Below are positions 17,407-25,742 of a stretch of 52,798 bases of DNA, in pieces; position 1 is the first letter of the stretch, and each line of letters starts with the position of its first letter. This DNA comes from Burkholderiales bacterium. GTDB lineage: Bacteria; Pseudomonadota; Gammaproteobacteria; Burkholderiales; Casimicrobiaceae. The stretch is from contig JAGNQL010000006.1 of assembly GCA_017989135.1 (NCBI GenBank), forward strand, positions 1 to 52,798, given 5' to 3'. Below the pieces are notes generated by a model. It saw only the letters and a list, made by a program, of their open reading frames with translations. It did no database searches and was not told where the DNA came from. The position numbers and the translations under genes are program-made.

Positions 17407-19764
17407 ATGGATTCGAGTGTAGCGTTATCGCAGCTCGAAACACTTGACCGTGCAGCATGGCGCACGCGTTTTCGCGACCCGTCGGAGTTGAAGCGCGCAG
17501 CCGACGAGCTTGCGGCGTGTGGTGGCCCGATGAGTCTCGAAGCGGGGTTCGCCGCGCTTCATTACGCGTGGCACAGTTTGGCACTGTTCGATCAGTTAGC
17601 AGCCATGGGGCACCACGCGCGCGCCACAGAAATTTTCGAGCATCATAATTTCGGACGCGGGCTCGATCGTTTGCGTTCGGTTAAAGCGCTTGTTTTGTTA
17701 CGCGCTGGAAAGAGCCAAGCGGCGCTGGAAGCTACGGCGGCGCAACAGTGCGCGCCTGACGACGACCCGCTGGCCGAGGCGCGTTACATAGCGCTAAACG
17801 TACGGGCGCTTTGTTTCGGAGATCTGGGTAACCTCGACGAGGCAATGCGCACTTTTTCTGCCGCGCTTACGGCGGCTAGGCAAACCATGTTTCCGGCTTT
17901 TGAGGCGAACGCACTTGGAAACTTTGGCGGGTTTCATGCAGACATTCACAATTTTGAGGACGCTGAGCGAATGTGCCGCAGTGCGTTCGCGCTGGCAGAT
18001 GGGGCCAGTGCGCCAGCACCTTGGGTCACCTCCGGTACCAACTGGATGCTGTCGCTGTTTTTTCTTGAACGATATTCCGAAGCGCGCGCAGTGGCCGAGC
18101 AGTTGCTCGCCCGGCTTGATTGGTTGTTACCCGCCAAACGCCCCGCCTACTTCACCAAGTTTGCCGCTGTCTTCTTACACGCAGGTGAGCTTGAGCGCGC
18201 AGCAGAATTTCTCGATCTAGCGGAGGCAGCGCCAGCAGCAGCCGAGGCGAGGGTGACGCTGCGAACGGTGGAATGGTTCTGGGTGTGCGCTGAAGTACGT
18301 AACGCGCAATCGCGCTTCGCGGAAGCGACGGAACTGTGCCTACAGGCGATCAACGAAGCGTCAGATTTTCATCAAGTTTCACTGCCGACCGATTTGATGC
18401 GCCTCTACAACGCGGCAGCACACGCCGCCGAGGCGCAGAGTGATTTCGAGTCAGCGTTGCGCTTCAAGAAGGAGGCTTTCGCGAAGTACGAAGCGCTGGT
18501 CGGTCAAAGCGCGCGTGCCAAACGACTCGCGCTTCAAATGGAATACGAGATTCAACACGCAGAATGGCAACGCGACGAGGCACTTGTCGAACAACGGCTA
18601 GCAGAAGAAGAGCAGGGTCGGTTGACCGCGATTAATCACGCATTGGCGGCAGCTAATGCTGATAAGAGTCGGTTTCTGGCGGCCGCTAGCCATGACTTGC
18701 GCCAACCAGTCCATGCGATTGGCCTATTTGCGGACACGCTGGTCGAGCACGTGGAGGAGACTGAATCGCGCGATATGGTGATGCGCATCCAGCAAAGCAT
18801 GCGCGCGATGAACGCAATGTTGTCGGAACTGCTAGATATTTCAAATCTAAACGCAGGCACGACGCGCGCATCAATCACGGCGCTGCCGATAACGAGCGTC
18901 TTATTGCACATTGACAATGAGTTTGGCCCCGCAGCCCTTGATCGTGGGCTTGAACTTCGCTTAGCTGCACGCGAGGCTTGGGTCGCGAGCGATGCGGTGC
19001 TACTCAAGCGAATTTTGCAAAATTTAGTAGCCAACGCGCTGGCGTACACGGAGCGTGGCGGCGTGCTAGTGACCGCCCGGCCACGTGAGACGGAGCTCGT
19101 CGTTGACGTTTGGGATACTGGAATAGGCATTGACGCAGCGCATCAGGTGCGCGTGTTCGACGAGTTCTACCAAATCGCCAATGTTGCCCGTGACCGCCGC
19201 AAAGGGATGGGCTTGGGCCTTGCCATCGTGCGTCGGTTAGTCGATTTGTTGGGCCACACGCTTGAAGTGACGTCGCGAGTCGGTAAAGGAACTCGCTTTC
19301 GACTGCGCTTACCGCTTGCTCAACCACTTGCCCCGATTGTCGACAACACAGCTCCAGCACCTACGTTTGACCTACGAGACAAGGTGGCGCTGATCGTTGA
19401 CGACGAGCCTGATGTCCGCGACAGTATGGCCGCTGCACTTTCGGCCAAAGGTTGCATCGTCGTCGTTGCAAGTCACGCTGCAGACGCGATCAACGGAATA
19501 GCGCAATTGCTGCGTCCCCCAGACTTTGCGGTGATGGACTTTCGTCTAGAAACGCAATCCGGCTTGGCTGCGCTTTCAGAAGTTCGCGAGTACCTCGGAT
19601 GGTGCTTGCCAGCATTGATTGTCACGGGCGACTCGCTTGCATCCGACCTTTCACAATTTGCGGCCACCGGGGAAGCGTGGCTTATTAAGCCAGTGAGCGC
19701 CGATGATTTGCATCGTGCATTGACAAGGCTGCTGTCGCCGATCTCTCGCGAGGAGGATGTTTGA
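17407..19764 (+). CDS. Cytoplasmic TPR hybrid histidine kinase with C-terminal receiver
   Basis: About 785 residues from ATG 17407, chosen because it gives an N-terminus like that of the next gene; earlier ATGs at 17344 and 17356 overlap the divergent regulator. There is no signal or membrane segment. Residues 1-370 form helical TPR-like repeats and 370-420 a coiled coil. A DHp domain follows with phospho-acceptor His429 (FLAAASHDLRQPVHAIGLF), then an HATPase domain (Asn543 in the N box, Asp570 in DTGIGI, GMGLGLAIVRRL). A receiver follows from about 655 (VALIVDDEPDVRDSM) with Asp711. The input is probably a cytoplasmic ligand or partner protein read by the TPR part. Confidence 0.9.
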   Translation: MDSSVALSQLETLDRAAWRTRFRDPSELKRAADELAACGGPMSLEAGFAALHYAWHSLALFDQLAAMGHHARATEIFEHHNFGRGLDRLRSVKALVLLRAGKSQAALEATAAQQCAPDDDPLAEARYIALNVRALCFGDLGNLDEAMRTFSAALTAARQTMFPAFEANALGNFGGFHADIHNFEDAERMCRSAFALADGASAPAPWVTSGTNWMLSLFFLERYSEARAVAEQLLARLDWLLPAKRPAYFTKFAAVFLHAGELERAAEFLDLAEAAPAAAEARVTLRTVEWFWVCAEVRNAQSRFAEATELCLQAINEASDFHQVSLPTDLMRLYNAAAHAAEAQSDFESALRFKKEAFAKYEALVGQSARAKRLALQMEYEIQHAEWQRDEALVEQRLAEEEQGRLTAINHALAAANADKSRFLAAASHDLRQPVHAIGLFADTLVEHVEETESRDMVMRIQQSMRAMNAMLSELLDISNLNAGTTRASITALPITSVLLHIDNEFGPAALDRGLELRLAAREAWVASDAVLLKRILQNLVANALAYTERGGVLVTARPRETELVVDVWDTGIGIDAAHQVRVFDEFYQIANVARDRRKGMGLGLAIVRRLVDLLGHTLEVTSRVGKGTRFRLRLPLAQPLAPIVDNTAPAPTFDLRDKVALIVDDEPDVRDSMAAALSAKGCIVVVASHAADAINGIAQLLRPPDFAVMDFRLETQSGLAALSEVREYLGWCLPALIVTGDSLASDLSQFAATGEAWLIKPVSADDLHRALTRLLSPISREEDV

Positions 19765-21689
19765 AAAACGACGCGATGCACCTCCACGCGCTGCACCAAG
19801 CCGCTTGGCAAGCGCGCTTTGTTGACCGCAACCAGTTGCGAGCAGCGGCAGACGAAATTCTTCGCTCGGCCTCATCAGGCTCTGTGTACGAAGCGCACGG
19901 CCACTTCCATCTCGCGGCATTCGCTTGGCAGAATAGTCAACACGAACGCGCTCGCGTTGAACGCATAGAGGCGGCGAGACTTTACGAGCGCTTGGGCGAT
20001 GCTGCTGGAGAAGCCAATTGCCGTGATCTTGAAGCGCTCGCGGAGCGTGTCGCGGGCAACTATTCGCGTGCAGCCGCGTTGTACAAAATTAACCAGGACC
20101 TTCCTGAGTCGATTCGATCGCTTGCTGAACGATGCGTAACCTGCAACGGCGAAGGTGTCTTGCGCCTAGCTCGAGCGGAGCACGACGAATGCCAACGGGT
20201 GTTGACGATGGCGGTGTCGTTAGCGCAGCGGTCGGAAAACCTGGGGCTTGAGGTCTCCGCGCTTTGCAATCTCGGTGCGTTGCACATTGCGGTTTGCAAT
20301 TTCGAGGATGGTCGTCGAATCAGTCGACAGGCATTTGAGCTCGCGGACCGAGTATTCGATATCGACCGCGCATCCAGCATGAGTACAGGATGGTTCAACA
20401 GCGGTATGAACCTGCTCGTAGCACTCGACTGCAGCGGAAGTCACGCTGAGGCCTGCGCCGTCGCCGAGCGAATCGTCAGGCACGAAGCGCATTTTCCGAG
20501 TGGACAAGCGGCGAACTACTTCGCGACATTCGCCAGCGCGATGCTGCATGCACATGAGCTTGTTCGCGCAGAGCAATTTCTGCAAAGGAGCATGGCAACA
20601 GCATCGAGTCCGACAAAACTTTCGTTTGAACAAACCATTGTGCAGGTGGAAATATGGAACGAGCGTGGTCTATTTCAGATTGCAAGCCAACTGTGCACGA
20701 CGCAAGAGCGCAACGCGGGCCAAACGAAGGGCGACGCATCTGCGTACGACTTAATGCGGTTTCACCGAGCGGCGACTGTTGCCAATGAGGCGCTGGGCGA
20801 TTTCGAGAAGGCGTTGCATCACGAGAAGCGCGCGTTTGAGCAATACGATTTATGGGTCGGTTCGAGCGCCCGCGCCCGACGCCTGACGCTTGAAATACAG
20901 ACTGAATTACAGCGCACCGAACGACAACGCGACCAAGCACTAAAGTTGCGCAGCACCGCAGAGCATGAGCAGGCGCGGTTGGGGGAACTCAATCGAGCCT
21001 TGGAGGCCGCCAGCGCCGCAAAGAGTGCTTTCCTCGCGGCAGCCAGCCATGATTTGCGGCAGCCTGTCATGGCCGTAAATCTCCTCGCAGATACGTTGGT
21101 CGCCCGGCTGACCGACCCAGCCCAGCGTGAGTTGGCGACGCGCATACAGCATAGCTCGGATGCGCTTCAACGCTTGCTGGGTGAATTGCTAGACATATCG
21201 GAGCTGGACGCTGGCGCGGCGGTTGTGTCGATCAAGCGATTTCCCATCGGCGATTGTTTGGTTGCCATCGATGCGGAGTTTCGCGAGCTTGCTGAGCGCC
21301 AGAAGTTGCAACTGCGCTTGGTCGCGGGTGACGAATGGGTGCAAAGTGACTTTGACTGCTTGCTGCGCATTATGCGCAGTCTTGTTGCCAATGCCTTTTC
21401 CCATACGGAGCATGGCGGCGTTCTGGTAGCTGCTCGTAGGCGATCCAATTCATTGTGCTTGGAGGTATGGGATACCGGAGTCGGTATCGGGGCGGAGCAT
21501 CTTCCTCACTTATTCGAAGAGTTTTATCAAGTGGGCAATCGTGCCCGTGATCGGCGCAAAGGACTTGGACTCGGACTGGCCGTTACCAAACGGCTTGCTG
21601 CGCTTCTAAATCACCCCATCGAAGTGAAATCACGCGTGGGCAGAGGAACCCTGGTGCGGCTCACTCTGCCGTTGCACGACGGCGATTAA
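19761..21689 (+). CDS. Cytoplasmic TPR histidine kinase (paralogue without receiver)
   Basis: 642 residues, collinear with the preceding kinase: TPR-like N-terminus, coiled coil, His430 in FLAAASHDLRQPVMAVNLLADTLVARL, then N box (RIMRSLVANAFSHTEHGGVL), DTGVGIG and GLGLGLAVTKRL, but no receiver. The proposed start is TTG 19761, which overlaps the upstream TGA as TTGA and has AGGAGG at 19751-19756, four bases before it; an ATG at 19776 is the alternative. The two kinases differ widely in sequence, so the duplication is old. The 3' end overlaps the convergent IPTL-CTERM gene by four bases. Confidence 0.9.
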   Translation: MKNDAMHLHALHQAAWQARFVDRNQLRAAADEILRSASSGSVYEAHGHFHLAAFAWQNSQHERARVERIEAARLYERLGDAAGEANCRDLEALAERVAGNYSRAAALYKINQDLPESIRSLAERCVTCNGEGVLRLARAEHDECQRVLTMAVSLAQRSENLGLEVSALCNLGALHIAVCNFEDGRRISRQAFELADRVFDIDRASSMSTGWFNSGMNLLVALDCSGSHAEACAVAERIVRHEAHFPSGQAANYFATFASAMLHAHELVRAEQFLQRSMATASSPTKLSFEQTIVQVEIWNERGLFQIASQLCTTQERNAGQTKGDASAYDLMRFHRAATVANEALGDFEKALHHEKRAFEQYDLWVGSSARARRLTLEIQTELQRTERQRDQALKLRSTAEHEQARLGELNRALEAASAAKSAFLAAASHDLRQPVMAVNLLADTLVARLTDPAQRELATRIQHSSDALQRLLGELLDISELDAGAAVVSIKRFPIGDCLVAIDAEFRELAERQKLQLRLVAGDEWVQSDFDCLLRIMRSLVANAFSHTEHGGVLVAARRRSNSLCLEVWDTGVGIGAEHLPHLFEEFYQVGNRARDRRKGLGLGLAVTKRLAALLNHPIEVKSRVGRGTLVRLTLPLHDGD

Positions 21690-22477
21690 CTGGACCGACG
21701 CGCGCTAAACGCAATCCCTGCGCCGAGCATCAGAACGAAAAGCAGAATAAGACTCCATCCATCAAGCGTTGGGATGTTTTGAGCAACGGGAGCCGCAATC
21801 GCCGCAAACTGCGCGGTCACGTTGCAGTTGGCGGTAATCGCAGCGGTCGTAAACGAACTGTTTGTGGTTGGAGCGCCGCAGCCACTCGTGATGAAGCCGA
21901 CAAACGTGTATCCGGGGCTCGCGACGGCGGTGCAGTTGGAGGTGTTGCCGTAAGTGACGGGCGATGCGCAGCTCACAGTGCCACCGGTGTTCGCCGTAGC
22001 GGTTACTGCGAAGGTCGCGGGGCTCAATACGTTGTTGAACGGCGCATCGTATGGCGGTAGAACATCACTGCGCACGACGTTGGACAGAACGACGTCTGGT
22101 GGTGTGCCATTCCACACGTAACCAAGCGGCGGCGATGGCCGCGTGAGCTGCGATACCGTGCAGACGCCGGGCGACGTGGTTGAATTTCCTGATGTCATTG
22201 TTCCGGCAGATGTCAAGGGCGTTGCGGCGTTTACGGACATGGTGACAGACGCCGGTGACCAGATGAATGCTGGGCCGCTAACTACGGTGCAGTTAACGCC
22301 GTAGGTGAAGTTTCCGCTCAGCGTAGGGGCGAGGATTGGCGCTGGGGTTGTAACGACCGACAGGTTGATACGAATGACTGCTGATGAAATACCTGCGTGC
22401 GCGGCCGTACCAAATTGCGTAAGCCCTAGCACCATGAGCCCTGCGAGACCTGCGAGTTGTCGTAGAAGTCGGTTCAT
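21686..22477 (-). CDS. Secreted IPTL-CTERM sorting-signal protein
   Basis: 263 residues. A signal peptide (LRQLAGLAGLMVLGLTQFGTAAHA) is followed by a Thr/Ser/Val-rich beta region with paired cysteines and a segment (SCASPVTYGNTSNCTAVASPGYTFVGF...) of the bacterial-repeat type often found in surface proteins. The C-terminus is a textbook IPTL-CTERM signal: IPTLDGWSLILLFVLML, a transmembrane helix, then ARRSS. Such tails are known mainly in betaproteobacteria and are thought to be handled by a dedicated sorting enzyme; none is seen in this window. Its ATG overlaps the upstream desaturase stop as ATGA, with AAAGG upstream, so it is the last gene of a leftward operon. Confidence 0.85.
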   Translation of the reverse strand: MNRLLRQLAGLAGLMVLGLTQFGTAAHAGISSAVIRINLSVVTTPAPILAPTLSGNFTYGVNCTVVSGPAFIWSPASVTMSVNAATPLTSAGTMTSGNSTTSPGVCTVSQLTRPSPPLGYVWNGTPPDVVLSNVVRSDVLPPYDAPFNNVLSPATFAVTATANTGGTVSCASPVTYGNTSNCTAVASPGYTFVGFITSGCGAPTTNSSFTTAAITANCNVTAQFAAIAAPVAQNIPTLDGWSLILLFVLMLGAGIAFSARRSS

Positions 22478-23376
22478 TTTTTTCCTTTGAGGTGAGTATG
22501 AAATGGGGCGGGCGCGCTGCTGTCGGAAGGCGACGTCGTGGACTGAAATGGCATCCGCAGGCAGTCCACGAACGACACTAGATTCGTAGTTCGCGTCGCA
22601 CTGGATAAATGGCGTAGTCCCAATTGAGATTTAGCGGGCGCAGTCACATAAGTGCCAAGCACTCGGTCCCAAAACGAGAGCAGCGTGCCGTAATTGCGAT
22701 CATGAAACTCGTAGCGCTGGTCGTGATGCGTGCGGTGGGCTGCGGGCGTAATGAGCACAAAACCGAGCCAGCGGTTGACTTGTGCCGATTCACCCGCTTC
22801 CATGTGTTGCCAGAGCTGAGCGCCTGTGCTCAACGCTGCGTAGAGCACCCAACTCACGCCCGAAATTCCGAGCATCCACAGCAGCGGAAGCTGCATAAGC
22901 GGAAGCAGTACGTGCTGCACGGGGTGTTGTCGAAAATGCGTGCTCGCATTCACTGCGAAGTCACTGTGGTGAACTTGATGTAAGCGCCACAGCAGCGGGA
23001 CTTGGTGAAACACGCGATGCAAGACGTAGCCCAGGAGGTCCAAGAGCAGCACACCGAGCAACACATAGCCAACGTACGAAATGCTTGCGACACCCAGCCA
23101 AGCTAGCAATCCTGCGTCACCCCTGAGCACGGCGTTAAATGCCGGTGATAGCCACGGTGCGAGCATCCATGAAAATCCCATCGCACACACAAGCAGCCCG
23201 ACGTTCGTAAGCCATGTTCGGGTCCAATCCGAATTCACGGTGCTAGATCTGCGCGCCCGCACCGAACGGTTTGTAATTTCTACGATCAATGCGGTCAACG
23301 CCATCAGCGTTGTTACAGCGAGCGCATACTCATTGAGCCAGACCGCGCTTGCGTTTAAATGAGCGCTAAAGTCCAC
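22474..23376 (-). CDS. Fatty acid hydroxylase / sterol desaturase family protein
   Basis: 300 residues with four to five membrane helices and the eight-histidine di-iron pattern: HRVFH, then HQVHHSDFAVNASTHFRQH, and HRTHHDQRYEFHDRNYGTLLSFWDRVLGTY near the end. Members are membrane-bound non-haem di-iron oxygenases that hydroxylate or desaturate lipids; the substrate cannot be told here. It overlaps the small membrane protein upstream by 11 bp and the IPTL-CTERM gene downstream by 4 bp, so all three are co-translated. Confidence 0.88.
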   Translation of the reverse strand: MDFSAHLNASAVWLNEYALAVTTLMALTALIVEITNRSVRARRSSTVNSDWTRTWLTNVGLLVCAMGFSWMLAPWLSPAFNAVLRGDAGLLAWLGVASISYVGYVLLGVLLLDLLGYVLHRVFHQVPLLWRLHQVHHSDFAVNASTHFRQHPVQHVLLPLMQLPLLWMLGISGVSWVLYAALSTGAQLWQHMEAGESAQVNRWLGFVLITPAAHRTHHDQRYEFHDRNYGTLLSFWDRVLGTYVTAPAKSQLGLRHLSSATRTTNLVSFVDCLRMPFQSTTSPSDSSAPAPFHTHLKGKK

Positions 23377-23692
23377 GAGCGAGATGCCAATAGGGCCGTG
23401 TGAGTGCCATGAGCATTAGCGTGATGCCCATTAGCCAGCTCGGCATGATTGCAATGAAGCCACCGCAATGCACAGACCACCATTTACCGCTGAGTGCGAA
23501 CGTTCCGACGTTGTGAGGCGGCGCGACAGGCTTCTGCCGATGCCGATACCAAGCATCGGTCATCAACATGACAGCACCAGAAATGCCACCGCCTACGTTG
23601 GCGTTGCCCGCGAAGAATATGTGACTCGCTGACACACCCACAATCCCGGCGAGCACAAACATTCCAAACGCCAGCGCGTTCATGTGAAACAT
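23366..23692 (-). CDS. Small membrane protein of unknown function
   Basis: 108 residues with about three hydrophobic helices (near 5-25, 33-46 and 78-97) and a short His/Arg/Pro-rich loop (WYRHRQKPVAPPHNVG). No family was recognised. It overlaps the fatty acid hydroxylase start by 11 bp and starts 10 bases after the upstream gene, so it belongs to the same operon. It may be a partner of the hydroxylase. A second Met at position 4 is an alternative start. Confidence 0.65.
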   Translation of the reverse strand: MFHMNALAFGMFVLAGIVGVSASHIFFAGNANVGGGISGAVMLMTDAWYRHRQKPVAPPHNVGTFALSGKWWSVHCGGFIAIMPSWLMGITLMLMALTRPYWHLARGL

Positions 23693-23702
23693 GGCGCGAA
23701 AA

Positions 23703-23978
23703 CTACTTGTTGCAAACAGTCACCGATTGTCCCGATGACGACGACACTGTATGGATGACGTTCTTTCCCACGGCAATTTTGTCGCCGACGTCAAGCGAGT
23801 GCGTCGTACTCGCACGTGGCGAAAGGCTCGTGTTTAGACTGCTCCCTTTCTTCTGAATCGTGTACGCCGTCGGGCTGCCGCATTTGTTTTCAACTTTTAC
23901 TTGAACGCTTGATGCTGCGCTCACTTGGGCGCATAGGCCAGTAGCGAATAGAAAAGGAATTACGAGTTTGAGTTTCAT
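23703..23978 (-). CDS. Small secreted protein with two cysteines
   Basis: 91 residues from the ATG at 23976-23978, selected because MKLKLVIPFLFATGLCAQVSA is a clear signal peptide; the open frame extends to 24035. The mature protein (about 70 residues) is beta-rich, with Cys in VENKCGSPTAYTI and in SVTVCNK at the end, which suits one disulfide. No known family was recognised. It is the first gene of the leftward four-gene operon. A 10-bp perfect inverted repeat lies about 130 bp upstream. Confidence 0.6.
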   Translation of the reverse strand: MKLKLVIPFLFATGLCAQVSAASSVQVKVENKCGSPTAYTIQKKGSSLNTSLSPRASTTHSLDVGDKIAVGKNVIHTVSSSSGQSVTVCNK

Positions 23979-24104
23979 AGAAGTCGCCGAGATTGAGTTG
24001 AACAGGCACACAGACGCAACAGCTCTCGCGGTCACGCCCGCCGCGACGAACGCGCGACGATTTATGAAAGTCTAGGTAGCTTCTCGCTGCGGCGCTATTG
24101 CGCA

Positions 24105-24134
24105 AATGGTCTATGGCGAACGGTATAGACCATT
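24105..24134. promoter_or_regulatory. Perfect 10-bp inverted repeat, candidate operator
   Basis: AATGGTCTAT (24105-24114) and ATAGACCATT (24125-24134) are exact inverted repeats separated by 10 bases. The site lies upstream of the leftward small-secreted-protein operon and just beyond the stop of the leftward TPR gene. The low GC of the arms and the lack of a T tract favour a protein-binding site over a terminator. Confidence 0.45.
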
Positions 24135-24160
24135 ATCAGATGGCGTATCCGGATGGAAAT

Positions 24161-25531
24161 TCACGTCGTCTTCGGCTTGAGGTTGAATCCGTGCTCATGC
24201 ATGAGTACGCCCCAACGAGGATCTGCGTGGAATGAGTCAAATGTTGGGTCAACGGCAGCGCAAACAAAGTTGAAATCTGGCTCATCCGATGCACTTCGCA
24301 GCCAAGTAAAAACTGCGTCGGCGTCGTCTAGTCTTGCGTAAATCATCGCGAAAAGATAAGGCGAAACGTAACGCGTTTCGCGCATCTGCATAAGGCTTGA
24401 CAGGACTTCGGTCGCACGATGCGTGTCTCCCTGTAACGCATACGCTTGCGCCATACCGGCCCAGCCGATAGGGTGTTCTGGTACGCGCCTGCGCGCTGCT
24501 TCGTATTGCTTAAGCGCCCGTTGAGGCTCACCGCTACAGAGATACGTTGCGCCGATCAACGTTGCAGCGATCAAGTTGTCTGGGCGAATTTCTAGTACTT
24601 CTTCCCAGCGTGCAATCGCTTCTGAAAAGTCGCGCTCGTAGAAGTGAACTAATGCACTCTGTAAGCGGATGTGCAGATCCATCGGGTCACGCTGGCGCGC
24701 CAGTGCAAACTCCCGCTCGGCATCCTCAAAGCGTGCATGACAGAGCAAGCTGAAAGCGTAGACATGGTGCGCGTAAGCAAGATTCGGTGCGCACTGCACG
24801 GCGCGGCGAAAACTGGCCTCTGCGCTCGCAAAATCATGGTCGAGGAGAAATGCAATTTGCCCTATGAGCGCATGCGCCTCGCCGAAATTAGCGTCCGCAC
24901 CTAATGCGAGCTCGGCATGTTCACGCGCCTTCGGTAGCGCAGTACGCACGGCCACTACGCTCATCCCAGCGTGTGCGAGAAGGACACGAGCGCAGCCGCA
25001 ATGTGCATACGCGGAATTCGGCGCTAGGGATACCAGTCGCGAAAACAATGTCTCCGCGAGACCGTAGCCGTCTGGAGTGCGTTGCTGAAACGCAATTCGA
25101 GCGCGCAAATATAGATCGTGCTGCGCTGCATCGGCAAACGTATCTCGTGCGGTGTCACCGGAGTCGTCGGATGGGCTAGGAAATGCTCGTTCGCGTTGTG
25201 ACACAACAGGGACGTAGCTGCCCGGTTGTAGCGAAATGATTACGGCAGACTCCTTGCCCTCGTCGCTGTAGTGACGAGTAAGGCGGCTGCGCAGGCGGCG
25301 CGCCTCCACACGTACGATCGTGTCGCGCAACGGATCAAACGTCGCAGGCGCGCGATCAAAAACCGCAATCCCAAGTGAAATTTCCTTGAGGCTGGCGGCG
25401 TGACCGTTAATTGACTGTTCGACGAGATAGCGCAGAAACTTACGATGCCGCGTCGAAGCGCGAAACTCCTTGCCCTTCTCAATGGCTTCAAGCTCCGCGC
25501 GAACACGATCAAGGGAAATTGGACTGACCAT
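24161..25531 (-). CDS. TPR protein with regulator-like N-terminal domain
   Basis: 456 residues, no signal peptide. The first 110 residues (FRASTRHRKFLRYLVEQ, SLKEISLGIAVFDRAPATFDPLRDTIVRVEARRLRSRLTRHYSDEG) match a domain that in many bacteria precedes adenylate cyclase or TPR regions and resembles a winged-helix DNA-binding module; binding has not been shown here. From about 150 onward there are tandem TPRs, for example ASAEASFRRAVQCAPNLAYAH, AEREFALARQRDPMDLH, AIARWEEVLEIRPDN and ALKQYEAARRRVPEHP. It is divergent from the giant secreted protein gene with about 210 bp between them, so it may control it. Confidence 0.75.
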   Translation of the reverse strand: MVSPISLDRVRAELEAIEKGKEFRASTRHRKFLRYLVEQSINGHAASLKEISLGIAVFDRAPATFDPLRDTIVRVEARRLRSRLTRHYSDEGKESAVIISLQPGSYVPVVSQRERAFPSPSDDSGDTARDTFADAAQHDLYLRARIAFQQRTPDGYGLAETLFSRLVSLAPNSAYAHCGCARVLLAHAGMSVVAVRTALPKAREHAELALGADANFGEAHALIGQIAFLLDHDFASAEASFRRAVQCAPNLAYAHHVYAFSLLCHARFEDAEREFALARQRDPMDLHIRLQSALVHFYERDFSEAIARWEEVLEIRPDNLIAATLIGATYLCSGEPQRALKQYEAARRRVPEHPIGWAGMAQAYALQGDTHRATEVLSSLMQMRETRYVSPYLFAMIYARLDDADAVFTWLRSASDEPDFNFVCAAVDPTFDSFHADPRWGVLMHEHGFNLKPKTT

Positions 25532-25640
25532 ACCGAATCATGCGCCCCGTTTCGTACACATGCAAACCCATGCGATGGCGTTGCCGGCAAGCTGCGTTTT
25601 CTCTGCTCTCCGCAGGTAAGTGCCGCAACGTCAAGAACAT

Positions 25641-25658
25641 GTCACCTACGTGTCACCT
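25641..25658. promoter_or_regulatory. GTCACCT direct repeats with 11-bp spacing
   Basis: GTCACCT occurs at 25641-25647 and 25652-25658, one helical turn apart, in the gap between the divergent TPR regulator-like gene and the giant gene. A GTGAC in the opposite sense lies nearby at about 25669. This is a candidate operator. Confidence 0.4.
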
Positions 25659-25742
25659 CAGCGTCCTTGTGACCAACAATTTCATTCTACAAAATGGGGT
25701 TCACGCCTAAGCACTATGGCCTGTCAGGTGCGGAGCTACTCC

